Of a stretch of DNA of 64,000 nucleotides, positions 12,701 to 22,370 are shown piece after piece. This stretch comes from Epinephelus fuscoguttatus (Eukaryota > Chordata > Actinopteri > Perciformes > Serranidae), in assembly GCF_011397635.1 (NCBI RefSeq), contig NC_064767.1:739001-803000 (forward strand). Reading direction: 5' to 3'. Every line of letters begins with the position of its first letter. Positions within the stretch are counted from its first letter, which is position 1. The position numbers and the translations under genes are program-made. The notes beneath the pieces were generated by a model that saw only the letters and a program-made list of their open reading frames with translations, was not told the DNA's origin and did not search any database.

Positions 12701-15700
12701 CCCACCAAGATCAGCAAGAACCTGTCGTCAGAGGAGAAGCTGACCAAACCTGCCAAAGGTACTTGCACTACTCATCCATCACTTTCTTTAATGTTCTCAG
12801 CACACTGCCTGTTATCCCATGATGCTGCTGTATGAGCCGCTGAATTTTGTTAGCCGTCTTCTGCTTCCAGGTGGACTCACAGCAGATCTCTGCTGCTGGT
12901 TCTGTGTGTCTTAATGAAAACAGTGCTAACGAAGTGACACAGACTCTGACGGACCCACCGAGGAGACTCCCCTCCTCGTCTCTGACATCAATCCATTTGT
13001 CTTTCATGTCTCATCCTCACGTAGAGGCTGTAAACTTAAGGCACCGCAGTAACCTGTGGAAACATCTGTCCTTCTTTGACCTGTCGTCCATTGGTTACTG
13101 ACGTGAAGCCACGTCTCTGATCTGACCACCATCTTTTCTTTATAAACCTTTGTCACCTCTCTGACACTCTCCCATCCTCACAGGTTCTGAAAATGGAGAC
13201 GTCCTCAGGTAAACATGATTGACAGTTTATTTATCACCGCCCGTGTGTTTAAAATGTGTTGGCGTGTGTTTCGCTGCAGGTTCAGAGTTCCTGCTGCCCG
13301 TCAGAGGATTCTTCTGCCTGCTGTGTAAAGAGTTTTATGGAGATGCCATCTGTGCAGAAGAACACGTCACCACTCACGCTCACAACGAGAAGTACAAGGT
13401 ATTTAACTGACGGAGAATCGATACACTGTTTCCACCATCCTCTGCCTGATTGGCTATGGGCTGCTGCAATAACTCGGGACACAAGTTCAGGTTGTTTCAG
13501 AGTCTCTACATATATGTTCAGTTTCAGACCACGTTTGATACAGGTGTCCCAGCCTGTCACAGGTCCTACCCAGCGTCACGTTCTAAAGGTCGTAGCTGTT
13601 TGTTCGTTTTGTTACTGCTTTAAGTTTTTCTGGTCTTGATGGTGTCTCCCTTCTGAATGACATTTAGCTCACTGTACAAATTTGCATTATTCAGTTTAAG
13701 TTAGAAATTCCAGTGACTGACAAATCCTTTTGATGCAAATACATCTGAATCGTTGCTGTGCAACTTAAAGGGATAGTGCACCCAAAAATGAAGATTCAGC
13801 CATTATCTACTCACCCATATGCCGAGGGAGGCTCAGGTGAAGTTTTAGAGTCCTCACATCACTTGCAGAGATCCAAGGGGAGAGGAGGTAGCAACACAAC
13901 TCCACCTAATGGAGGCTGACGGCGCCCCAGATTCAAACGTCCAAAAACACATCATTGAAACCACAAAATATCTCCATACTGCTCGTCCGTAGTGATCCAA
14001 GTGTCCTGAAGCCCCGACATAAAAAGTTGTTTGGAAAAACCTCATTTGAACTCTGTTTTTAGCCTCATTGTGGCCTGTAGCTCTGACTGCCTCTCTGGGC
14101 ACCGTGCTCACGTATGTGCGCTTGCGCGAGACCAGCGAAAGCATGAGCTTTGCTCACCTGTGTTTACATCACGTGACACGTGCACCGCAGGGGGAGACAA
14201 CAGTAACCACAGAGCTAAAAGATAATTTGCACTACGGTCTTTTAGCAAAGGACAGCCCAACAAGTCTGAAGACTTTGAAATTGAGGAGGAACAGCATTTC
14301 TTTGTTGAGCCGTATTTGTTTGAGCCCGAGTATACGCACGGAACTCAGGCTACTGGACGAAGCAGCTGCCGCAGCTCATGAGCCTAACCCTCAGCCAGCC
14401 GCAGAATACCGGAGTCGAGCACTGGAAACCTGGTGGTGTAGTTGTTTCAAATGCAAAGCAATGCCAACGGGTGAGGAAAGTCTTTGCTGCTCAGACTGGG
14501 AATTGGCGATGCCTGCACTTGAGAATCTGGACATCAGTACTGACGAGACTGCTGCTTTTCAGAGATCACCGATCACCCTGAGTGTGCACACGTGAGCACA
14601 GAGAGGCAGTCAGAGCTACAGGCTACAGTGAGGCTAAAAACAGAGTTCAAATGAGGTTTTTCCAAACAACTTTTTATGTCGGGGCTTCAGGACACTTGGA
14701 TCACTACAGATGAGCAGTATGGAGATATTTTGTGGTTTCAATGATGTGTTCTTGGATGTTAGTCTGGGGCGCCATCTGCCATTAGATGTGCTAGCCACTC
14801 CTCCCGCTGATCTCCGCAAGGGATGTGAGGACTCTAAAACTTCACCAGAGCGTTCCTCAGCATATGGGTGAGTAGACAATGGCTGAATTTTCATTTTTGG
14901 GTGCACTATCCCTTTAAGATCATAAATCATCACAAATCGTACAGCTGAAACCCCCACATGACTTGAATGGAGCGTTAAGCTGGATTTATACTTGTGCAGT
15001 GGTGTGTCTGTGTAACTCTGCAGTTACACCTTTAAAACACTAGTTGGTGACAGAGTTTCTGTGAAGTGCTGTAAAGTTTAGTTGATTCAAAACACACATT
15101 AAACGCACATTAAACTGGCTTAATAGAGACAGTGTCAACACAAATCAGCTTCACTATAACTCGCAGCATTCACAGACAAACACTTGTCTTCATCTGGACA
15201 CATGTTCCCCACAAATACAACATGCTAACGTTATTAGCACCAGCCTATGGCATTTTACATTGTATAAATTAGCCTAGCGTCTAGGAGATATTTCCTCTGC
15301 TCATATTTCAGCCAGGATAAATCACACACAGTGTGTGGAGGCTTTATTGTCTTCACAATTTATTGTTTCTTATCTGTGAAATTAAAGTAAATCAGAGCTT
15401 TGTTTCCACTGAGGGAAATGGTTTCAGCTCACAGAGACAGACAGGAGGTCTGTGTCACCATGACGGAGGTGCACTTCAGGCTACGCCGTAGCCTGCGGCC
15501 TCGATCCAACACAGAAATATAAATTTGGCAACCCCAACTGGATGTCAGATCATTTGCATTGTTCCAGGCTCTGGTTTAGGTTTTAGGATTTCTGTTAATG
15601 TGAATGTCGTTCATTTGCTGTTTTTTCGGCAGGTGAAATGTTTTTCTGACTGTCTTGTCTTTGTGTTTTATTGCCCTCTCACCAGAAACAAATGTACGAG

Positions 15701-18427
15701 AACCCGTTGTACGAACAGAGGAGGAACCTGGACCGCCAGGCCGGACTGGCCTCTGAGAACAGCGGGAAGAAACGCAAACATGAGGACGAAGACAATGGCA
15801 AGAAGGACAAGGAGGAAAAATCCAAACACAAGAAGGAGAAGAAGGAGAAGAAGAAGGAAGAGGACAATGCTACTCACAAGGGGGAGAAAGTTAAGCAGGA
15901 AGAGGAGGAGGAGGAGGAGAAGCCGAAGTTGGGCAAGAAAGAGGAGGATTTTAAGAATGCCAAAAACCTGGAAGAGGAGAGGCCTTCATATAGCAAGAAA
16001 GACGAAGATGAAAAGTATAAATCCAGCAAGAAGGAGGATAAATACCGCCACAGCCGAGAGGAAGAGGAGCGGGGTAAATACAGCAGAAGGGACGAAGATG
16101 ACCGGTACAAGTACAGCAGAGAAGAAGAATACCGGCACCGCTATCGAAGGGATGATGATGATGACCGGTATGACGACCGCCCCAAATTCGGGCCGAGAGA
16201 GTATAGACCCAAATATGACAAAGACCGAGATGAAGGGAAACTGAAGGCTGAAAAGGAATCTTCGAAAAAGGTTCCTCCGGGAAAACCGGCAGGGAAACCA
16301 GAGATCACCACACCTGAACCTCCGCCAAAGCCCTATGAACTGCCCAAAATCCTCTGTGGACCAAGTCCAGCTATGAGGGCAAAGCTCCGCAAGCAAAGCC
16401 TGGAAACCGGCAAACCAGCACCCGCAACCATGACCCCGACTTTTGGAAAGTTCACATGGAAGAAACGGGAGAATGTTCTGGCGAAGGAGGCAGAGAAAGT
16501 TGCAGCAGAGTTCATCAAGGAAGACGAAGCAGCTGCAAAGCAGAACCCGATCTCAGTGGAGGATTCCTTTGCAAAATCTATGGCTGTTGCAAAGGAGATC
16601 GCCCAGAAACTGGGGGGCCAACAAAATATGCCTCCTCCCTGGGTGTCCAACAGCGCCAACCGCGGAAGGATCCGGCCCAACCTTCCTGCACCAGCAGGAA
16701 GGGGAAACCGAAGAACGGCCATGATGGGTAGACCGGCACCACTAAATACTTTCCTTTCTATTAGACCCCAAAACCTTGGTTTACAGGGACAGTTTCAAAA
16801 AGAACCATTGTTCTCTGATGGTCTTATGAGGGCTGTGAATGCTCAGAACGCACTGCTCGAAGGTAAATCTCAGCCCCCAGCTGCTACACCTGAGACAGCC
16901 AAGGCTACGCCTGCACCGGCACCTGCACCGGTGCCTGCACCAGCGCCTGTACCGGCACCAGTACCAGTGCAGGCACCGGTGCCTGCACCTGTGCCAGTAC
17001 CAGCGCATGCGCCAATGCCTGCACCGGGAATGTCAAGACCTCCACCATTTGATGCTAAACATCCGCCGCCAATGTCAAGACCTCCACCATTTGATGCTAA
17101 ACATCCGCCGCCAATGTCAAGACCCCCGCCATTCAAGGCTAAACCTGCACCACCAGTTTGTAACCCTGCACCACCAGTTTGTAACCCTGCACCACCAGTT
17201 TGTAATCCTGCACCACCAGTTTCTAAACCTGCCCCAATGGAAGTAAAGCTGGCACAACCTGTGGTGACGTCAGCACCATCTCAAACTACCCCTGCACAAT
17301 CAGTTGCTAAACCAACACAACCAACACTGATAAAGATAGTGTCTGACGTGGCAGCTCCTGGCGTCCCCGAGAACGAGCAAACTCGTACAGTGTTTGTCAA
17401 ACCTCCACCTCTCAAGAGCATGGCTGACGTAGCTCAGAAGTCTGAGAAACTTAAGAGTAACCTGGCTGCAGCCAAAGCCCAAGACTTATTTGACATCTTC
17501 TACAGCAGTGTTGGCCAATCAGGCCCGTCCTCCATCACCAAACCAGTCACAGATGTCAGAGCTGACGAGAGCAGCACCAATAAAAGTCAACTTTCTGCCC
17601 TGCAAGCACCAAAACCACAACCTCAGAGTAAACCTGTTACCCAGTCCCAACCTCCATCTGTGGTCTGTAAATCTCCACAACCAGACTCATCAGGTGCCCA
17701 AACCCAACCAGACTCACCAGGTCCCAAAACCCAGGTACACTCACAAAGTCCGGAATCCCGCCAAGAATCGGACATTCAGATCGCATCTGTTTGGTCCTTA
17801 CAGCCCACCCCAGCCACAACACCTGAGGTGGCTCCATCTGAAACACAAAAAACCCAGCCACAACTTAATCCACCAGCCCAGTCTGAGGCTCAGAGTGTAC
17901 CCCAAAACCAGTCCTCGACTCCTGAATCTGGGTCCCAAATCACCCCACAAACCAAGCCTGCTAACCTGGAGTCAAAACCTCAGACTCAGTTCCAGCCTAA
18001 ACCAGCCACTCATATCCAAACAGATCCCCAACCAGACCAGGACAATCAGCCCCAGTCCCATCTAGAGACCCATTCTAGCACTGCTCCAGAACCTGAACCC
18101 AAGCCAAGCCCCAAAACTAGAGGCAAGAGAACCCCTCCTGCCCCCCGCCCTGTCCGACAAACCAGATCCCAAACCAGATACCAGACCCGGCAGCAGCAGC
18201 AGAGCCAGTCCGAGCCAGAGCCAGAGCCTGAGCTACCTTCGGGAGATTCTGACTCTGTAACTTCAGATCCAAAGGGGCTGGACACGTCAAATCCTGGCTC
18301 CAGGTCAGAGCCGGAGGAGGGGGCACCCAGAGAGGAGGACTCTAAGAAGGAGGTCACCCCTGAAACCCTGGGCCTCCCCTCAGACATGACTTCCCTGAAC
18401 TTTGATTATGATTTTAACTTTGAGTAG
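478..18427 (+). CDS. znf318: Zinc finger protein 318, 11 coding exons, 1946 aa
   Basis: Exons (1-based): 478-714, 3199-3302, 3531-4122, 4415-5633, 7222-7322, 7430-7529, 8725-9053, 10798-11001, 12665-12758, 13280-13398, 15686-18427. All have GT-AG borders and the phases join exactly to 1946 codons plus stop. Order along the protein: basic/proline-rich N-terminus starting MYRG; RS-repeat region (about 120-235); acidic DDEERFLYGD motif (exon 4), as in mammalian ZNF318; coiled coil with EEREKLK and KKRREKGGHKDPLL (about 752-850); matrin-type zinc finger C938/C941/H954/H960; second finger C1006/C1009/H1022/H1028; ENPLYEQRRNLDRQAGLA; KE-rich and then P/Q-rich tail. Mammalian ZNF318 is nuclear; mouse Zfp318 controls IgM/IgD transcript processing in B cells. 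That role is known from mouse and is not shown here. Human ZNF318 is longer (2279 aa) and the tail past exon 11's first third is poorly conserved. The start is chosen from the MYR N-terminus shared with mammals. Confidence 0.95.
3199..3302 (+). CDS. znf318: znf318 coding exon 2
   Basis: Acceptor gttgcag|ag, donor ag|gtactc. Encodes HNLVITVGNEL, matching the LRITVGNDH segment of mammalian ZNF318. The exon ends with two bases of a split Arg codon. Confidence 0.88.
3531..4122 (+). CDS. znf318: znf318 coding exon 3 (RS-repeat domain)
   Basis: Encodes about ten imperfect copies of a 12-residue unit of the type RSRAKSRGRSKS, then an (RS)n run, a Ser-rich block, and the conserved ELETARRRKELEEM...KSILKKR segment. 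The repeat is encoded by a GC-rich 36-bp DNA repeat, which also leaves other frames open on both strands. Those frames are shadows. Donor is gg|gtagga. Confidence 0.93.
4140..4370 (+). repeat. C-rich degenerate CCTAACCCC-like tract in znf318 intron 3
   Basis: Most of intron 3 is made of short variants of ccctaaccccctac and similar, with almost no G. The complementary strand is therefore G-rich and could form G-quadruplexes. It resembles degenerate vertebrate telomere repeat but is not a clean TTAGGG array. Confidence 0.7.
4415..5633 (+). CDS. znf318: znf318 coding exon 4
   Basis: Encodes residues 312-717. It contains the acidic DDEERFLYGD motif and the helical block EYEKIQDLLKTIGLDLGV, both strongly like mammalian ZNF318, then a Ser/Arg patch and a Pro/Tyr-rich stretch. 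Acceptor is tttcag|ag, donor aag|gtcagt, phase 1. Confidence 0.95.
6374..6622 (-). pseudogene. Myb/SANT-like domain fragment in transposon relic
   Basis: 82-codon ORF beginning MSNWGDKELRALLVLANEE. The W..KE...LL spacing and the Y..I..GL..RGF ending fit Myb/SANT-like domains. Only about the first 48 residues look domain-like, and the rest is probably read-through past a lost splice donor. The same ORF is at 44576-44824, differing by one residue. Confidence 0.5.
6735..6905 (+). repeat. 23-bp minisatellite, about 7 copies
   Basis: Unit of the form cctcccacaagtcatcaaca plus gct or gcc. The same unit is expanded to about 36 copies in the sister element at 44937-45775. Confidence 0.95.
7222..7322 (+). 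CDS. znf318: znf318 coding exon 5
   Basis: Acceptor gtcgtcag|gc, donor aag|gtgtcc. Encodes KRVSEEQNNESQKQK, matching the ISDEKNRASQKQK segment before the coiled coil in mammals. Confidence 0.88.
7430..7529 (+). CDS. znf318: znf318 coding exon 6 (coiled coil)
   Basis: Acceptor gtcaag|gt, donor gg|gtgagg. Encodes VLEEREKLKQERD...LERLRKQQ, the first half of a heptad-rich coiled coil that is highly conserved with mammals. Confidence 0.92.
7835..8440 (+). repeat. Degenerate minisatellite in znf318 intron 6
   Basis: Many diverged copies of a 20-25 bp unit of the type gtagtgtttggcgtagtgta. No coding potential is supported. Confidence 0.8.
8725..9053 (+). CDS. znf318: znf318 coding exon 7
   Basis: Acceptor cttccag|gc, donor aag|gtacag. 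Encodes LLRKKRREKGGHKDPLL, then a coiled coil ending EKVAHILGL, all conserved, followed by a fish-specific PPPPLPPPP stretch. An inner gtaaac at 8929 was rejected as donor because reading through keeps phase 0 for exon 8. Confidence 0.9.
9054..10797 (+). other. znf318: znf318 intron 7
   Basis: Nothing gene-like. A short Tc1-type 3' end lies at 10272-10335. The rest shows no structure that I recognise. Confidence 0.7.
10272..10335 (+). mobile_element. 3'-terminal fragment of a Tc1-like element
   Basis: The segment ending in cctaataaagtggcc matches the right end of the Tc1-type relic at 32729-34029 (ccaagaattaaaa, then ccagcaaggtgtacctaata). No transposase is left. Confidence 0.7.
10798..11001 (+). 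CDS. znf318: znf318 coding exon 8 (first matrin-type zinc finger)
   Basis: Encodes EYYDAGNHWCKNCN...FFTHLHSKTH with C-X2-C-X12-H-X5-H (C938, C941, H954, H960), almost identical to mammalian ZNF318. The acceptor is a tandem tagcag, so use of the upstream AG would add one Gln in frame. Donor is aag|gtttgt. Confidence 0.95.
11002..12664 (+). other. znf318: znf318 intron 8
   Basis: Contains repeated phrases about 11640-11750 (tgtctcatttg/ggacattggg), an unassigned probable element 11755-12240, and a copy of a dispersed repeat about 12296-12500 related to the block at 39480-40085. The 110-codon ORF at 11833 has no family resemblance that I know. Confidence 0.6.
11755..12240. repeat. Possible non-autonomous transposon (unassigned)
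   Basis: Begins near a short inverted motif (ccagacaatcaga ... tctgatagtctgg, 11778-11814) and is GC-richer than its surroundings. No recognisable transposase or clear target duplication was seen. The assignment is a guess from composition. Confidence 0.3.
12665..12758 (+). CDS. znf318: znf318 coding exon 9
   Basis: Acceptor ctcacag|ac, donor aaag|gtactt. Encodes TLDPYDRPWAS, matching TLDPYNRPWAS in mammals, and links the two zinc fingers. Ends in phase 1. Confidence 0.95.
13280..13398 (+). CDS. znf318: znf318 coding exon 10 (second matrin-type zinc finger)
   Basis: Acceptor gctgcag|gt, donor aag|gtattt. Encodes SEFLLPVRGFFCLLCKEFYG...HVTTHAHNEKYK with C1006, C1009, H1022 and H1028 in the same C-X2-C-X12-H-X5-H spacing as finger 1. 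Confidence 0.95.
13765..14918. mobile_element. Long-TIR element with TTAA ends (piggyBac-like, non-autonomous)
   Basis: Arms of roughly 330-350 bp are inverted copies of each other. The left arm starts TTAA then agggatagtgcaccc. The right arm ends gggtgcactatccct then TTAA. A TTAA at both borders is the hallmark of piggyBac target duplication. No transposase was found inside. The family call is inference; the inverted structure is seen directly. Confidence 0.8.
14974..15510. repeat. Dispersed repeat, copy A
   Basis: About 450 bp here are close to identical to 37480-37985 in ppp2r5d intron 4, for example aacatgctaacgttattagc and ggctttattgtcttcacaat. The ends resemble short TIRs (ggatttatacttgtgc versus the complement of acagaaatataaattt), so it is probably a non-autonomous DNA transposon. 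Confidence 0.75.
15686..18427 (+). CDS. znf318: znf318 coding exon 11 (last exon)
   Basis: Acceptor caccag|aa. Encodes residues 1034-1946: conserved ENPLYEQRRNLDRQAGLA, a long Lys/Glu and Tyr/Arg/Asp-rich charged region, the conserved FGKFTWKKREN motif (human FGKFSWKKPE), then Pro/Ala/Gln-rich sequence. Coding repeats are visible: a PAPVPAP-type stretch at about 16911-17025, three MSRPPPF units at about 17029-17140, and four PAPPV units to 17225. Stop TAG is at 18425-18427 after FDYDFNFE. Confidence 0.95.
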   Translation, partial: KQMYENPLYEQRRNLDRQAGLASENSGKKRKHEDEDNGKKDKEEKSKHKKEKKEKKKEEDNATHKGEKVKQEEEEEEEKPKLGKKEEDFKNAKNLEEERPSYSKKDEDEKYKSSKKEDKYRHSREEEERGKYSRRDEDDRYKYSREEEYRHRYRRDDDDDRYDDRPKFGPREYRPKYDKDRDEGKLKAEKESSKKVPPGKPAGKPEITTPEPPPKPYELPKILCGPSPAMRAKLRKQSLETGKPAPATMTPTFGKFTWKKRENVLAKEAEKVAAEFIKEDEAAAKQNPISVEDSFAKSMAVAKEIAQKLGGQQNMPPPWVSNSANRGRIRPNLPAPAGRGNRRTAMMGRPAPLNTFLSIRPQNLGLQGQFQKEPLFSDGLMRAVNAQNALLEGKSQPPAATPETAKATPAPAPAPVPAPAPVPAPVPVQAPVPAPVPVPAHAPMPAPGMSRPPPFDAKHPPPMSRPPPFDAKHPPPMSRPPPFKAKPAPPVCNPAPPVCNPAPPVCNPAPPVSKPAPMEVKLAQPVVTSAPSQTTPAQSVAKPTQPTLIKIVSDVAAPGVPENEQTRTVFVKPPPLKSMADVAQKSEKLKSNLAAAKAQDLFDIFYSSVGQSGPSSITKPVTDVRADESSTNKSQLSALQAPKPQPQSKPVTQSQPPSVVCKSPQPDSSGAQTQPDSPGPKTQVHSQSPESRQESDIQIASVWSLQPTPATTPEVAPSETQKTQPQLNPPAQSEAQSVPQNQSSTPESGSQITPQTKPANLESKPQTQFQPKPATHIQTDPQPDQDNQPQSHLETHSSTAPEPEPKPSPKTRGKRTPPAPRPVRQTRSQTRYQTRQQQQSQSEPEPEPELPSGDSDSVTSDPKGLDTSNPGSRSEPEEGAPREEDSKKEVTPETLGLPSDMTSLNFDYDFNFE

Positions 18428-19535
18428 GAGCTGACCGGACTGTTTCTGTAGAACCACTTGTACATCCAGGAGGTCTTTCATCAATAATTTTCTGGACTTG
18501 AAGGTAGCTGGAAGAGGTGGGGAAGACACTGATGGACTTTAAACACTGACCTTCATCTGTCTGATGTTTAGTGATACCCTGTTGTTGTCTGTCTTTTCTA
18601 GAGCCTAATGCTTCAGATGGATTTCACTTTAAGTCCGGTGAGTCCAGAACAGACGTGAGTCCTGGATGTGAATAAGCACCTAGAAAGATAGTGAAGGATT
18701 GACCTGCCCACTCGCTCAATGATATGCTGGTACTTCTTGAATTCGATGTTTGGATTGGTCAGGTTTAGGTAAGAGGCATTAAGATTTGTCAGGGTAAGAC
18801 TGTCACAAGCAGAGTAAGGTGGGCCATTCTTTCGCTTTCCCAGGAAATACAAATTCACATCCAGGTCATCTGTAGACCTGAAACGTACAGATCACCAAAG
18901 GGACAAAAAACCAACAATCAATGTCAGAATAATTTGTACAAAGTATTTCCTTTGGGTTACGGGATACTTTCTGTGGTCAGAAGGTTCGGATCTGTTGTTC
19001 GTGGTCGTCAGACCCAATCTCAGGTCCATCCAAGGTTCAAGGGGTTATTCAAAGGTTCTGAGAGACGATTGACACGACAAGAAATCTGAAAAATACAATT
19101 TGTGAATTACAGAATATTTCTTCATCAGGCGTCTACGATTACAAAAATAAGCACTTTCTGTTTGCTACCTATGGAAATGTGGAGCCATTGACTCAATTTA
19201 AAGGATTACAGGTGGAAACATTCACACGTTTGTCAAACTGATATCCACCATCTCACCTGACTCTGAATTCAATGTGACGCTGTTCCTTTAAAGGTCGCGG
19301 TTCTGTCTTTGTCACATGACAGGTTTAAACGTCCAACAAATCACCTGTTGTTTTTTTCTTGTTTTATATTCAAGTTTATTTTTTCCTTTTTTAAATGACG
19401 AAAGAAGAGTCGGACCAAAATCAGCTCAGCGAGTCGACGTGTTGACGCTCTGATCCAAGGTCAGTGTTTGGGTGTCGGAAAGAAACCAACTGCTCATCCT
19501 GTAAAATCTGTTACTCCATGTAGAGTTTTAATAAA
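18428..19535 (+). other. znf318: znf318 3' UTR with probable polyadenylation signal
   Basis: The first AATAAA I can find after the stop is at 19530-19535, giving a 3' UTR of about 1.1 kb. No other gene was seen here. Confidence 0.6.
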
Positions 19536-19719
19536 AGTTAGTGGAGAAACGACAGCGCCTCCATGCGTCCTGATTATTATACAAACCTGTCCTCCTGTAA
19601 CTGAGTACTTTTACTCAAATACTCTACAAATCTGAGGTACTTTTACTGTACTCAAGTATTTCCAGGTTCTGCTGGAACAATGTCACAATAAATATGTGGG
19701 CAAAATTGTCCCTAACCCT

Positions 19720-21060
19720 GATTGACTGGTCATGGAAAACCTGGAAAAGTCATGGAACTTCACAGTCACATTTTCCAAGTCTGGAAATGTCATGAAATAA
19801 GTTTAAGTCATTGAAAGTTTTGAATAGTCATGTAATTAGTAAAAGTCCTTGATTTTTTTTTTTTTTTTGAAAAGTCATGGAATTAGAAAAAAAAGTAATT
19901 GAAAGTTTGGAAAAATCATGGAATTGATAGAAAGTCATTGAAAGCAAGGAAAAGGCATGGAATTAAGTCATTGAAATGGTTGGTAAAGTCATGGAATCAA
20001 AAAGTCATGGGAAGTTTTGGAAAAGTCATGGAATTTGTAAACGAAAGTTTTGGAAAAGTAATGGAATCAATAAAAAGTCCCTCAAGCTTTGGAAAGTCAT
20101 GGAATCAATAAAAAGTCATTGAAAGTTTTGGAAAAGTCATGGAATTTGTCAACATTGAGAGTTTTGGAAAAATAATTGAAACAATCAAAAGTCCTTGAAG
20201 CTTTGGAAAGTCATGGAATCAATTAAAATTCATTGAATGTTTGGAAAAGTCGTGGATAAGTAAAAATCATTGAAAGTTGGAAAGTCATTGAATTAATAAA
20301 AAGTAATTAAAAGTTTTGGATAAGTCATGTATTAAGTAAAAGTCCTTAGAAGTTTTTGAAAGTTATGGAATCAATCAAAAGTCCTTGAAGTTTTGCAAAA
20401 TCGTGGAATCAACAAAAAGTCAGTGAAAGTTGTGGAAAAGTCATGGAATCAATCAAAAGTCATTGAAAGTGGAAAAGTCATGGATAAGTAAAAATCATTG
20501 AAAGTTGGAAAGTCATGAAATTAGTAAAATCAGTGAAAGTTTTGGAAAAGTCATGGAATTAGTCCAAATCATTGAAAGTTTAGAAAAGTCATGGAATTTG
20601 AAAAAGTCATTGAATGTTTAGGAAAGTCATGGAGTAAGTAAAAGTCCTTCAAAGTTTTGGAAAAGTCATGGGATTAACAAAAATCATTGAAAGTTTAGAA
20701 AAGTCATGGAATTAGTAAAGTCATTGAAAGTTTTGGTAAAATCATGGAACAAGTAAAAGTCCTTAAAAGTTCTGGAAAGTCATGGAATCAAAAGTCATTG
20801 AAGGATTGGAAAAGTCATGGAATTAGTAAAAAGTCATTGAAGGATTGGAAAAGTCATGGAATTAGTAAAAAGTCATTGAAGGATTGGAAAAGTCATGGAA
20901 TTAGTAAAAAGTCATTGAAAGTTTTGAAAAGTTATTCATTGGTAAAGTCCTTCAAAGTTTTGGAAAAGTCATGGGATTAACAAAAATCATTGAAAGTTTT
21001 GGAAAAGTCCTTGATTTTTTTCAATAATTCTTGAAAGTTTTGGAAAAGCCATCAACTGAT
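19720..21060 (+). repeat. About 39-bp minisatellite downstream of znf318
   Basis: Dozens of diverged units of the form aaaagtcatggaattagtaa plus aaagtcattgaaagttttgg. Three clean adjacent units lie at about 20795-20910. Position just past the likely poly(A) site suggests it is outside the mRNA. Confidence 0.95.
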
Positions 21061-21479
21061 AATCGTCCGTGTCCCGTAACATAACGGATTTATTTCCTGA
21101 AGCTGTCTGCATAGCTCTGATGTTCATTGGTGTGACGTTCGTTTATCATCAGGTATGCGTCCCGCCTCTTCCTGTCATCCAGCCTCTTCCTGTCCGTCAG
21201 CTGTTGCCCCTCCTCTTCCTGTCCGTCAGCTGACCGAAATCATGTTTGAACAGAGTTTGAACCTGATGTTTGAAAAATGCTGCTCAGGTGGGACAAGGTA
21301 AAACATATTTATTTTATTGGTCCTTGAAAAATCTTGGAAAGGTTCTGAAATCCATGAAAATGTGTTTGTTTTTCTTCAGTTTTGGGTTTTTGTAAAGTTT
21401 AAAATCAAATTCAGAGAGTTGTTAAATAAAGCCGTTACACTTCCTTCAGCTGAATGATCCTGTTTAACTTCAGCTACTG

Positions 21480-22150
21480 TTACTGTACTTTTTTTTACAG
21501 TGTGGCACTGTTACTGCAGTGGAGTATTTTTTTTTACAGTGGAGTATATTCTTTATATAGTTGTTCTATAGATATATAAATATTTATCTTATTCTTACAG
21601 AAGGGGTATTTAATGTTTTAGTATTTTTTAAAGTTTTTTAAATATTTTTCTGATTGTATCATATTATTGGATTATTTTAGTATTTCTATTTGATTATATT
21701 TTAAATATATATTCTTAACATTGTATATTCTATTTATATTTTAAAGATATCTTATTCTTACAAAAGGATATATTTAATATTTTAGTATTTTTTAGTATTC
21801 ATTTTTTTGTATTCTATTACAGTATATTCTTTATATTTTATTTTCTGTAGATATTCTATAAATATTTATCTTAGTCTTTCAGGTGGATTTATTTAATATT
21901 TTAGTAAGATATCTTATTCTAGTATTTTTTAGTATTCATTTTTTTGTATTCTATTACAGTATATTCTTTATATTTTATTTTCTGTAGATATTCTATAAAT
22001 ATTTATCTTAGTCTTTCAGGTGGATTTATTTAATATTTTAGTATATTTATAGTGTTTTATAGTATGTTTTTATTGTATATTACCCAAAGATAAATATTTT
22101 ATTCTTGCAGAATATTTTGTGTTTATCTGTGTTTTTACCAATGAGCGTAT
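21480..22150 (+). repeat. AT-rich region with a 137-bp tandem duplication
   Basis: Very AT-rich. The segment beginning agtattttttagtattcat at 21784 recurs at 21921, so the duplicated unit is about 137 bp. No coding sequence. Confidence 0.8.
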
Positions 22151-22370
22151 AAAATGTGAGAGATCAATAAAGTTGGGTTGAACTGAATGATTGTGTGCTG
22201 TGATGTTTCTGACATGAAATAAAAACAATAATAATAAAATAATGATGTGTGATTAAAGTCAGCCTGCAGGACACTCCTCAGAAAACCTCAACAGAACTGA
22301 ACTTCATACTGAACACACAGAAACATGTTGTAATGACCCTTTAACCTGTGACTGTTTGAGATGTAGGATG

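Larger units (their letters stand above)
13399..15685 (+). other. znf318: znf318 intron 10
   Basis: Holds a long-TIR foldback element (13765-14917) and a dispersed element (about 14974-15510), with little other sequence. No independent gene was seen. Confidence 0.8.

Noticed and set aside
13184-13208. Possible 25-nt micro-exon in znf318 intron 9 (cag|gttctg ... cag|gtaaac)
   Set aside because: Including it would put exon 10 out of frame. Skipping it joins exons 9 and 10 exactly, as in mammals.
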